Source: Bryum argenteum
Lineage: Eukaryota; Streptophyta; Bryopsida; Bryales; Bryaceae
Assembly (NCBI GenBank): GCA_037043015.1
Contig: CM073327.1
Span: 6,306,727 to 6,370,726 of the forward strand
Length of the DNA stretch: 64,000 nt
Direction: 5' to 3'
Positions 23,470 through 32,841 of the stretch are shown one piece after another. The first letter of the stretch is position 1; every line of letters starts with the position of its first letter. The notes beneath the pieces are model-generated. The model was not told the DNA's origin. It did not search any database and worked only from the letters and a program-made list of their open reading frames with translations. The position numbers were made by a program, and so were the translations under genes.

Positions 23470-23959
23470 TGTAACAGGGCAAGAACTAGATTTTTGTGTT
23501 TGCTAGAAAAGTAGATAGATAGTTGAAACCATTTTAGGAGTTTTTAGAAAATTTTAGAATTTGAGGTAGATGGCCTATATGGGACCCACCATAGAAGCTT
23601 CGAGAAGGTGGGGCCCACCTCTAGAGTCTTCTAGAAGGGCGGTTATCTAGGTGGGGCCCACCTCTAGGACCTTCCGGAAAGCTCCATGGTGGGGCCCGCC
23701 ATTGGAACATTCTAGAAAGTTCCAAGGGCGGTTAGGCAGAGTATAAATAGAACTGGCCAGGGCCATTTGGAGGCATTCGGTCGGAGTGCGCCTTAGTCCC
23801 TCTCTCTCGTAAAAGTTTGGTTTGTACTTTGCTTCTTTAGTTACGCTTTGTTACGCTACATTTCAAGTCTATTCGGTCTTGTTTAGTCCGGTTTTCTCGA
23901 GATCTTGTTAGGTTAGCGATGTTTGAGTTGTGACCAAAAGAGAATTTGATCCCGTTTCA
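23470..23959 (+). repeat. 5' LTR of the chromovirus
   Basis: Starts TGTAACAGG and ends CCCGTTTCA. It aligns along its whole length with 28553-29041, with some tens of small substitutions and indels. It carries the HSE/GGGCCCAC array and TATA box annotated separately. The pyrimidine-rich stretch after the TATA box (23791-23840) is the probable transcription start region. Confidence 0.92.
23594..23749 (+). promoter_or_regulatory. LTR promoter: heat-shock-element array, GGGCCCAC boxes, TATA box
   Basis: HSE-type alternating GAA/TTC units are seen at 23594-23606 (GAAGCTTCGAGAA, three units), 23629-23636 (TTCTAGAA), 23672-23679 (TTCCGGAA) and 23705-23722 (GAACATTCTAGAAAGTTC, four perfect units). 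Between them, GGGCCCAC or GGGACCCAC/GGGCCCGC boxes recur about every 50 bp; these resemble TCP/site II motifs. TATAAATA follows at 23742-23749, 20 bp after the last HSE. The array is conserved in the 3' LTR. Heat-shock-factor control is an inference from motif match. Confidence 0.7.
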
Positions 23960-24129
23960 TTCGTATCGGAGCGAGTGTCGATCTATCTTTACGTTAGGTG
24001 CTATTAGCAAGAAGTCTACTTGAGAGTCGATCATTGTGGTTTCATCAAGTCTTGTCCTTGGATCTACTTGGAGTTCCTTTCAAGGATTTGGCTAGAACGA
24101 GAGAAGGCGTCGCGTGCAGAGGTCGTCGG

Positions 24130-24952
24130 AAGAATTGCATCATGGGAGAAATGGCGGAACCTACTCACATGGAGACTCGAGTTCAAAGACCTACTAGACC
24201 GTTTGTTTGCATTACAAGGACAAGCGGACGCTTCTAGAGCTAGAGAATTGACAAGCTGCGAGGTGAAGTTGAGCAAGCCTCAAAAACATATTCGGGAACT
24301 TGAAGACAAGATGATGTATCTCAATGGCTTTTCAAAGATGCGACAATATCTCCAACTGTCCGGGCGAACTCAACCGACGGAATTATATATGCGGCCACTA
24401 TTTGAGGGTGCGGCGACCATTTGGTGGCGACTTGAGCTCAAAACTATGGAGCTCAAGGCGGATTTCAAAATTGGGAGGAATTTGAGACCGAGCTCACAAA
24501 CCCGCCCGGCCCATCAATGCGGAGAAGTTAGCGCGCGATCGGTTGGCCACCTTGACACAAATGGCTAAGGTCGGTGCAAGAGTATGTCACCCGGTTCAAA
24601 TCCATATGTCTCCAAATACCCAATGTTTCGGAGGGAGAGATGATGGATCGATTTGTTCGAGGATTGAAGCCGATCGTTCAACGAGAAGTGGAATTAAGAG
24701 ACCCTCAAACATTTGAGGAGGCGGTTAGGATTGCGAAAGAGTTGATGCCATAAACTTAAATCGTGGAGTACGACTGCAAAGATGGGAACCCTACGCCACC
24801 ACCTACTATGGTAGCCCAACAACCGACGCCAATGGAGATTGACGCCCTGCAAGGACCATTGACGCCACAGAGACGACAATTATTGGCACGGAAGGGATTG
24901 TGCTTCTACTGTCTGGAGTCAGGCCATCAGATTGGAGAGTGTCCAAAACTTC
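24130..24952 (+). pseudogene. gag region with CCHC zinc knuckle, frameshifted
   Basis: Frame one (to about 24568) has the helical capsid-like stretch FEGAATIWWRLELKTMELKA. After a frameshift, VQEYVTRFKSICLQIPNVSE and FVRGLKPIVQREVELRDPQT follow, typical of the retrotransposon gag domain, ending at a TAA near 24750. A further segment holds CFYCLESGHQIGEC, a CX2CX4HX4C zinc knuckle (24901-24942) for RNA binding. The breaks make it non-functional as it stands. Confidence 0.8.
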
Positions 24953-25100
24953 AGAATTCCGGTGCCAACAAACCAAGGCGGATCCACAACCTCGAGGCTG
25001 ACCAAGATGATGAAGGAATGGAACAGGGAAACGGGGCTCCCCAGTAAGGACACCGAGGACCAATACTGGGGACAGCTGTTGTCTCTCAGAGTCAAACAAC

Positions 25101-25430
25101 ATGGCCTCGGGCAACACTCAAAAAGGTCAGTTGATATGTCTCACAGGTCGACTTAGAAGACAACCGTGTCGAGTACTAGTGGATTGCGGTTCTACGGAGA
25201 ATTGCATCTCGACCGCAATTGCCAACCGACTTGGAATCAAGACTAAGGTGATCACCGGAGGGACTATATACCTCGCAGACGATCGGGAAAATGATTTAAG
25301 TGAGACATGTGAAGAAGAGACCTTGAGATTGTGTGATGCCTATGCACTACGAGGAAAATTTAAGGTAACGAAGCTCGGATATGATGTTATTCAGGAATGC
25401 CGTGGTTGGAGGCGGAAATAAGCAGATTGA
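25101..25430 (+). pseudogene. Retropepsin-like aspartic protease domain
   Basis: The frame contains VLVDCGSTENCIS (about 25173-25211), a variant of the D-S/T-G active-site triplet with Cys at the second position (DCGST), followed by a retropepsin-like beta fold. It is separated from gag and from the RT frame by frame changes. Confidence 0.75.
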
Positions 25431-25599
25431 CTGGCTGGCAAGAACCATCTCTTTTAACGAAGGTGGGCGCAAGATAATTCTTCATGCTTCAACATCAAGT
25501 GGATTGAAGAAACGACAGACAACTAAAGGCATATTGGTGGGGATGGCCTTCATGAAGAAACAGATCGGCGAAAAGCGGCCGGTGTATGTGGTGGTTCCA

Positions 25600-26455
25600 A
25601 ATATTGCTTCAATGGTAGAGAAGAGAGCCGAAGGAGCAGAACGAGTTGAGCAACTTATCAGCGAGTTCCGAGATGTCTTTCCCGCCGACTTACCTAGTGG
25701 TTTACCACCTGATCGAGATGCTCCTTTCCACATAGACTTAATGCCAGAAGCTAAACCAGCAAATCGGCCAATTTATCGCCTAGCACGAAACGAGCTTGAG
25801 GAGCTGAGGAAGACGTTGGACGAGCTTTTGGAGAAGGGCCTCATTCGCACATCGCTATGGGGAGCACCTGTTCTTTTTGCACCCAAAAAGGATGGTGGAT
25901 TGCGGCTATGCATCGATTATCGGGGCCTTAATAAGCAGACCATCAAAAATGCTTATCCACTTCCACGTGTGGATGACCTTCTTGATCAACTTCGAGGCGC
26001 AACCATTTTTAGCAAGCTAGATCTTCGAAGTGGATCTTGGCGTATACCAATTGCAAAAGAGGATATTGAAAAGACAAACATTTCGTGCAGCTACGGACAT
26101 TTTGAGTGGCTCGTTACGCCTTTTGGTCTCACCAATGCCCTGCTTTCCTTCATGGGTCACATGAACAGGTTGTTCGGGACCTTTTGGACAAGTGTGTAGT
26201 TGTTTTCATTGACGACATTTTGATCTATAGTAAAACCCCGGAAGAGCATGACCAACATCTACGGGAGGTGCTACGTCGGTTCTGGGATAGTCACTTCTAT
26301 TGCAAGCAATCAAAGTGTGAACTTTGGAAGTCCGAGGTCACCTTTTTGGGGCATGTAGTATCATTCGAGGGTGTGTACATGGAACAAGCTAAGGTGAATG
26401 CGGTGAAGGACCGCCAACTCCCAAGGATGTTTCTCAAGTTCGTTCTTTCTTAGGT
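25600..26455 (+). pseudogene. Reverse transcriptase domain
   Basis: Two overlapping frames. The first includes [40 protein letters not shown] and [15 protein letters not shown]. After a frameshift near 26150 the second has FIDDILIYSKTPEEH with the catalytic DD pair (usual form YxDD/FxDD), and LGHVVS. This is the RNA-dependent DNA polymerase core of Ty3/gypsy elements. The frameshift at the palm domain inactivates it. Confidence 0.9.
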
Positions 26456-26619
26456 CTCGCGGGATACTATCGTCGTTTTGTTCGGCGGTTTGCGACATTC
26501 GCTTCCTCCTCCGACAAATCTATTGGAGAAGGGCGCTCCATTTGAGTGGAAACTACACCAACAAGGCGCTTTCAATAATTTGAAGGAGGCACTCACTCTC
26601 GCTCCACCGCAACCATATG

Positions 26620-27045
26620 ATCCTCGACCTTCCGTGTGACGGTTGACATTGACGCCTCCGACTTTGCTATAGGCGCGGTCCTCCAACAAGACTTCGGTAG
26701 GGGCCTTCAACCGGTGGCATATGAGTCACGCAAACTTAAGAGGGCAGAGCGCAACTATTCTCGCACGCGATCGGGAACAACTAGCAATTGTACATGCTAC
26801 CAAAGTATGGCGGCACTATCTATTGGGGAAACTCAGTGACAATTGGACCGATCATCGGCCCTTACTACATGATCCGCATTTAGAAAATATGAAATCGAGA
26901 CACCACCATTTGAAGAACGATTCTGTTTGTTTGATATTCAACTTCAAGATGCTGCAAGGGCGACAACATATTGTGCCAGACGCTTTATCTCGGAGACCGG
27001 ATCTGAAATCAATCGGAGGACACGAGGGAGATTGCTACCATTAGT
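26620..27045 (+). pseudogene. RNase H domain
   Basis: TVDIDASDFAIGAVLQQ near 26638, then ESRKLKRAERNYS in a second stretch and a D(H/R)RPL-type motif in another frame near 26850. This is the usual gypsy RNase H order (D, E, D). Two frame changes are needed, so it is inactive. Confidence 0.85.
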
Positions 27046-27109
27046 AGTATTGTTCGGATCTAACCAGGAGGAGAGAATGGAAGGAAGCCACCTACCAGGA
27101 TGCTTACTT

Positions 27110-27990
27110 CACAATGGTGACTGATCGAGTAGAGGTAGGTGATGTGCAATATCAAGATTACAACCTCGTTGACGGCCTCCTCTATTTTAAGAAGCGGGTT
27201 TATGTACCTAACGATGCTAAACTTCGAACCCGCATACTTCAAGAAGGGCATGACATTCCTATCTCTGGACATCTCGGACGTGAGAAGACCTTAGAACGGA
27301 TTTCTAGAACATGGTTTTGGGTGGGCTTGGATCGTGATGTTCGAGCTTTTGTGCGTTCCTGTGAGCTATGCCAACGGAACAAGGCACGCAATCTCGCACC
27401 TCTTGGATCATAAGGCCGATTCCACTACCTACGATGCGATGGGAACAAGTAACCATGGATCTCATTACTTGTTTGCTACTGACGACGCATCGTAATCACA
27501 CTGCGGTTCTTTGTCTTTGTGGACCGCCTTTCGAGCAAATTCATTTGGTCATGACGCCTCGATATATTGATGCCGCAACACTTGCACGAGTCTTCTTCGA
27601 TCATCGTCTTCCGTCATCATGGATTGCCTCGTGTCATTATCTCGATCGGGATCCGCGCTTCACAGGGAGTTTCTTGCAAAGCACTATTCAAGCTTCTCGG
27701 CACACGGCTTGCTATGTCCACGCCCTTTCATCCTCGGGATCATGGGATGACAGAGCGTGCTAACCGGACCTTGGAGGATATCTTTGCGGGCGTTTGTGGC
27801 AATTCACCACAACGACGGGATGAGATCGACCCCCTTTGGAGTTCGCCTATAATGATAGTTCCCAAGCAAGCACGGGTCATTCACCATTCTTTCTTAACGC
27901 TGGGTCAAGACCCGATTACGCCGCAACGCTCCACCGCCCCATCAACACCAACAACCCTACAACGGAGGAGTTTATACAACGACTAACATC
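27110..27990 (+). pseudogene. Integrase domain
   Basis: An HHCC zinc-binding module with CELCQRNKARN is at 27230-27400. Core fragments lie in several frames: WEQVTMDLITCL (first catalytic Asp) and TPFHPRDHGMTERANRTLED (the conserved HP-DG-E motif). Frame changes occur near 27410, 27560 and 27830. Confidence 0.85.
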
Positions 27991-28327
27991 GGGCGTTGCA
28001 AGAGGCTCGACAATGCTCGCTCCTCATCGCACGAATCGACAAAAACAATATGCAGATAACCACCGCAACATAAGACCTTTCGAGAAGGTGACTTGGTTAC
28101 TCGCTCTCAAATGCCAACCTTCCGTTAGCTACATCGACTCAAGTCCGTAAACTTGCACCCGGTGGATTGGACCTTTCCGAATCTCTACGGTCATATCCGA
28201 TGTTGCATACCGCCTCGAGCTTCCGCCACATATCCACATCCATCCAGGTTTTTCATGTCTCGCAGCCAAAGAATTTCATATCAATCGGAGCGCTTTCCGA
28301 GCCGACATCGCCTCCGCCGCCACCGTA

Positions 28328-28540
28328 GTGATTGAAGACCGGGAGGAATATGAAGTGGATCGCATTTTGGAACACCGCTATCTTGGTCGTGGCAATGGAC
28401 GTCCGCAACTACAATACAAAGTCCGATGGAAAGGTTATCCCATCCACGATGCAACATGGGAGCCCGCTTCACAACCTTACCCATTGTCAAGAAACCATTT
28501 GGAGATATCATCGGGAGCGAACGAGGACGTTCCGCATTAG
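28328..28540 (+). pseudogene. Chromodomain at the integrase C-terminus
   Basis: YEVDRILEHRYLGRG followed by LQYKVRWKGYPIHDATWEPA: the aromatic-cage and KWKGY-type motifs of a chromodomain. In chromoviruses it targets integration to methylated-histone chromatin. This module is intact in one frame, but the upstream integrase is broken. Confidence 0.88.
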
Positions 28541-28552
28541 CGGAGGATTAAT

Positions 28553-29041
28553 TGTAGCAGCGGCAAGAACTAGATTTTTGTGTTTCTTTAGAAAAGTAGA
28601 TAGATAGTTGAAACCATTTTAGGAGTTTTTAGAAAATTTTAGAATTTGAGGTAGATGGCCTATGTGGGACCCACCATAGAAGCTTCGAGAAGGTGGGGCC
28701 CACCTCTAGAGTCTTCTAGAAGGGCGGTTATCTAGGTGGGGCCCACCTCTAGGACCTTCCGGAAAGCTCCATGGTGGGGCCCGCCATTGGAACATTCTAG
28801 AAAGTTCCAAGGGGCGGTTAGGCGAGTATAAATAGAACTCGGCCAGGGCCATTTGGAGGCATTCGGTCGTGTGCGCCTTAGTCCCTCTCTCGGTAAAGTT
28901 TGGTTTGTACTTTGCTTCTTTAGTTCTGCTTTGTTCTGTTCTGTTCAAGTCTATTCGGTCTTGTTTAGTCCGGTTTTCTCAGATCTTGTTAGGTTAGCAG
29001 TGTTTGAGTTGTGACCAAAGAGAGAATTCAGTCCCGTTTCA
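28553..29041 (+). repeat. 3' LTR of the chromovirus
   Basis: Starts TGTAGCAGCGGCAAG and ends CCCGTTTCA at 29041. The HSE units are retained: GAAGCTTCGAGAA at 28679-28691 and GAACATTCTAGAAAGTTC at 28790-28807. The TATAAATA box is at 28827-28834. Compared with the 5' LTR, differences cluster in the region downstream of the TATA box. Confidence 0.92.
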
Positions 29042-29890
29042 GTAGTGATGAACGACATCAAATATTGCTCTGTTGGCCACTAACGCTTCCCAGGTTCCCC
29101 TATAAAAGCCCATAGTATGGCCTTCATAAGCGCAACTTGTTTGTATCGCTAGAGAGTCATCTTCTTCTAGTCTTTCAGCACCTGAAGCATTTTGCCTTTG
29201 TTTGCCTTCTTGGAACTGATCGGTGGTTTGGAGGTGATGACTACTTCTGGGAGTATTGGTGCAGTGATTTTCTTTGATGCTGATTTGGTGGCAGTATGTG
29301 ACACTTCGACTTGATTGGACGATGGTCTAATAGTCTTTCCTGCTCCTGTGCTCTGCGGTGGTGCAGCAGCCCCTTCTTGCTTCTTCAATCACCCCATCTC
29401 CAACTGGTTGTGTTTTCTTCTTTTCGTCACTGCAGTTGCAACCTAAGACTATAGACTTGGTGTTCTTCCGACTTAGGTGCTCGCTGCTCAGCAGTCGTGC
29501 CATTAGCTTTTTGATCTCCTGGACTATAGTATGTTTACTCAACGTCTCTTGTGTCTATATTCTTCACCAAACATCTTAGTGATGAAAATCACGAAGGTAC
29601 ATAACTCCAAGGCATTCGTAGCATAAGTATCAATATCCAAAACTACATTTCTTTTATTCTTAGGTGGTAATCTCAGTTCATTCTTCGTTTCTTTTCTTTC
29701 TCATGTTCTTTCAACCGTAATCCTTCCAAGGTTCTAATTTTGCACATAGGAATCTCGCATGATTCTTTATCAACCACATGAAGGAAAGACGAGATGAGCA
29801 TACTCTGAGGGACGGCGGTTGATGTATAATGATCTCTCCTCGGTTGTTGGTGCTGCCGCAGTTGCCTCCTCTGATTACTTCCTTGCAACA
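29042..29890 (-). pseudogene. N-terminal part of the unrecognised gene split by the chromovirus
   Basis: Continues, on the other side of the LTR element, the frame at 21832-23469. From the chromovirus edge going upstream on the minus strand the same frame reads WPTEQYLMSF, a TAG, QVALMKAILWAFIGEP, a TAG, a TAG, and then a Lys/Pro/Ser-rich segment (29167-29388). Further upstream are NCSDEKKKTQPVGD (29327-29542), a DIDTYATNALELCTFVIF segment and a Lys/Arg-rich segment to about 29890. These lie in changing frames, so at least two frameshifts occur. No domain is recognised. The likely start is near 29795-29890 but cannot be fixed. Confidence 0.5.
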
Positions 29891-30640
29891 CGTCGACCCT
29901 CCAATGCTCCCACTACACGATGCCTTCGAACTGATCTCCTCGCTTTCACTAGACGATGGCTGAAAAGTTACAGAAATGAAACGAGCACGTGTACAGCTTC
30001 TCTCCCGGCATTACACTCTCATTTTCCGATCACCTTCTTGTGGACAATGCTCAGTAGAAACAATGGGCTCACTCGCTTCACGTTCTTGTCAAGTTCAACC
30101 TTTCTGCTCTACTTATATCAGCCTGTGCAATTACTTGTGGACCGGCTTCTAATATTACAGTCTGTTTATAGATTGTAGAAAAGAACCAAGAATTTGAAAG
30201 CTCATGTGTGAGAGAAAGTGGGGACAAAACATTTGTAACTGCTTTTCGAATTGTAGAGTCAAATACTGCCACATACGATGTACAGTCCAGCTTTTACTAA
30301 TTAGTCACTTCTATAACCTCATTCGTTTTCATGATTGTTTATTATCTGCATTTCTTATTTAGTGTGGTCTTCATGACTATAGTCTTGATATCCAACCACC
30401 GGATTCCACGAATTGTACTAAATGACCATTTTCAAACCTCTCGGAAAATTAGCAATGGATCCTTATTTGCATTAAGCCCTTGTAATTCATGTAGATTATA
30501 ATATGTTCTAATGGATTTTGGTATTTTTATCTCTTTATTTTCAGTCTTGGAGTTTAACCCCTAAATGTCCTTGGGGTATTTTTAGCCAAAAACTCATTTT
30601 CAAAAAAAGTGATATAGATGAAAATAAAGATGAGCTATTC
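29891..30640. other. Gene-free spacer
   Basis: Possibly 5' flank of the decayed minus-strand gene. Short frames on both strands lack domains. I see nothing else supportable. Confidence 0.35.
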
Positions 30641-30642
30641 AG

Positions 30643-30975
30643 ATCTCAACCGTACAAACTTGTAATAGACTTGTAGTAGATCATGTGGACCAAAACCTGA
30701 CTCATGGGACCTCATAGATTGCGAGATCATAACAAATTAGTGCGCAAAACAGGCTACAAAATACCATCATTTCCACTTTGAAGTGAAAATACTACCAACA
30801 TGAAATTTGCAATAAAAAAATCAGCAACTAGAAAGTTGCTCACCTTCATCTCAAAGACACTCTCGTACCAAAAAATTCATCAAAGAAAAGTCTTGGCTCA
30901 GATAGTAGCCTTGTAGTCGTGAAAACTGCCAAATATTTTACAAAGGAAAAATAGTCCAAAACTAGACCCTTTGCA
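30643..30975. repeat. Dispersed repeat fragment
   Basis: 'gtacaaacttgtaatagact...gtagatcatgtggaccaaaac' through 'gcgagatcataac' (30651-30740) recurs at 54966-55056. The following part (30790-30975) recurs, diverged, at 14300-14585. It is an unclassified interspersed family. Confidence 0.65.
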
Positions 30976-31037
30976 TTCAATTTCATGCCTTATCTTCAAA
31001 ACATCTTCGATCTTGTTAAGGTTTCTACCACTTAGAC

Positions 31038-32008
31038 TAGACTCTAATTGGAGGCCATCCCAAAAAATTAAGTTGAAATCCAACGGTGGATGAAGGAGAT
31101 ATAGCTCCTCAAATATCATCCATTTTCTCACTTTTTCTGTTGACAAAACATCATTGCAAATCCAATAGCAAAATCATTTGGATCAAAAATTTCTCACTAC
31201 AAAGTTGTTAAGAATCACCTTAAGATTAAAAAAAAAATCATGAAAAACTATTTTTAATTTCACATAATTGGATTGCAATGGTAATACATGCCCCATGCTT
31301 GGAAACCCAAAAACAAGAGTTGTCTTCACTAAAGTGCATTCCATTAATTCATACTTTATTGTATGGGGTTGAAAATTTTACAACACAAACTAGACTTGAT
31401 TTGGAACGTAATCCAAGTGATTTCATCCAAAACGGACCTCGGATGAAGAAGATATGGCTCTTCAAAGTTTCTGATGTACATCCAAAATGTCGTTTTTCGA
31501 CACTGTGGGCATTTAAGGGTTAATTGGAATCCATCCCAAAAAATAAAGTCAAAATCTAACGGTGGATGAAGGAGATCTAGCTCTTCGAAAATCATCCATT
31601 TTTTCACTTTCTTCATCGTAGAAACATCATTGCAAAGCCAATACCAAAGTTATTTAGATCAAAAAACTTCCAACTACAAAGTTGTTGGGATGCATCTAAA
31701 TATCAAACCTATGAAAAAAAATTCATGAAAAACTATTTTAGATTTCACATAATTGGCTTGCAATGGTAAAACATGCCAAATGTTTGAAAACCCAAAAACA
31801 AAAGCTGCCTTCACTAAAATTCATGCCATTTATTCATACTTTATTTTATGAGTCTGTAATTTTTACCACAAAAACTAGACTTGATTTGTGACCTAACCCA
31901 AGTGATTTCGTCAAAAACAGAGTTTGGATGAAGAAGTTATGGCTCTTCAAAGTTTCTGCCCTTCATCCAGAATGTCATTTTTCGACACTAGGGACGTTTA
32001 GGGGTTAA
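31038..32008. repeat. Two diverged tandem copies of a ~485-bp unit
   Basis: 31038-31520 and 31521-32008 share in the same order: 'ccatcccaaaaaat(t)aa', 'aacggtggatgaaggagat', 'aacatcattgcaaa', 'ctacaaagttgtt', 'ttcacataattgg', 'ccaagtgattt', 'atggctcttcaaagtttctg' and 'gggttaa'. They are diverged, with some indels. No open frame spans a unit. Confidence 0.8.
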
Positions 32009-32185
32009 TGTAGGCCTCGTAATCAAGACAATTGATTCACTGTTTGTGTTTTTTTTTTCCGTAAGTGTATCCAATCGTGTTTTTGAACTTCTCTTTTAGC
32101 TTCAATTTTAGAGTATTTTTCTTCTTTCAAGTGCTGATATAATTATGTATAGTGTCCTCTACTGGTTTGTAGTGTTTGTTTGTAA

Positions 32186-32551
32186 GGCACCACAAGCCTT
32201 GGCTTGGTGGTTGGGGCTCATGGCCCCCATTGAGGAGGTCGTGGGTTCCATTCCCCATGCCGGCGTGGTGCTCACCACTATAGTCCACCCAACTATTGTG
32301 GGGGGTCCTTGGACCTTGTTGTATGGGTACCTCAAAGTCCTTTGGGGGATACTATGTCAAGTATCCTCAAGGCACTAGTAACTAGGCTAGAAACTAGCGT
32401 AGTTATAGTGTCCACCCTCGAGAGGGGGAAGTAGTATTGTTCCAAATTCCCCTTGTCCGGTGGCCATGGGGATATTAGCATTACGAACGGACACTTTATT
32501 CACGCCGGCCCCTTAGAAAGGGACCGGAGTTTCTGTCTTTCTGTCTTTGTC
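32186..32551 (+). mobile_element. tRNA-derived SINE, near-complete, with target-site duplication
   Basis: The head contains an A-box-like TGGCTTGGTGG (32200-32210) and a B-box GGTTCCATTCC (32244-32254), at the spacing of a tRNA internal promoter for RNA polymerase III. A ~240-bp body follows, then a TCTG/TTTC simple-repeat tail. Perfect 11-bp duplications TTTGTTTGTAA flank it (32175-32185 and 32552-32562). About 366 bp long and non-coding; its spread would need a LINE partner, which is not in this window. Related copies are at 12241-12910, 15867-15950, 19413-19763 and 19770-19890. Confidence 0.85.
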
Positions 32552-32562
32552 TTTGTTTGTAA

Positions 32563-32840
32563 TATTTAGCGTTTTTGAATTTTCTATGCCTTCTCGAAAG
32601 CAGTGAATTATCCTTGTTTTCGCCTTATCATTTTCCAAAGTACAATTTTTTTGTTATTCTTCTTAGAAGTCAAATATGGTCGTTTTGATTCTTTTAAGTA
32701 CTAGTCATAGTTCCCAGTCAATGTATATTGTGACTATCTAGGCTTCTCTATATCGAATATGATATATTTTATAGTTTGTGACATTCATCTTCACTAAGTT
32801 TTCTACTTGTTCCTGATTTCTCCATGAATTATAATATTAT
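32563..32840. other. AT-rich spacer
   Basis: Nothing supportable; it separates the SINE from the truncated gypsy element. Confidence 0.3.
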
Positions 32841-32841
32841 T

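Larger units (their letters stand above)
23470..29041 (+). mobile_element. Ty3/gypsy chromovirus LTR retrotransposon, full-length but defective
   Basis: Two LTRs (23470-23959, 28553-29041) flank an internal region. In order it carries gag, a CCHC zinc knuckle, aspartic protease, reverse transcriptase, RNase H, integrase and a chromodomain. That order and the C-terminal chromodomain define the chromovirus branch of Ty3/gypsy elements. Flanking 5-mers ATAGT (23465-23469) and GTAGT (29042-29046) share TAGT and look like the target-site duplication. The stretch after the 5' LTR, gtatcggagcgag (23964-23976), resembles an initiator-Met tRNA primer-binding site with mismatches. Many frameshifts separate the domains, so no complete polyprotein can be made. 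The insertion splits the minus-strand frame described at 21832-23469 and 29042-29890. Confidence 0.93.

Noticed and set aside
32200-32254. Possible tRNA gene
   Set aside because: A and B boxes are present, but the flanks do not form a cloverleaf that I can see, and the unit is part of a repeated 366-bp SINE with target duplications.
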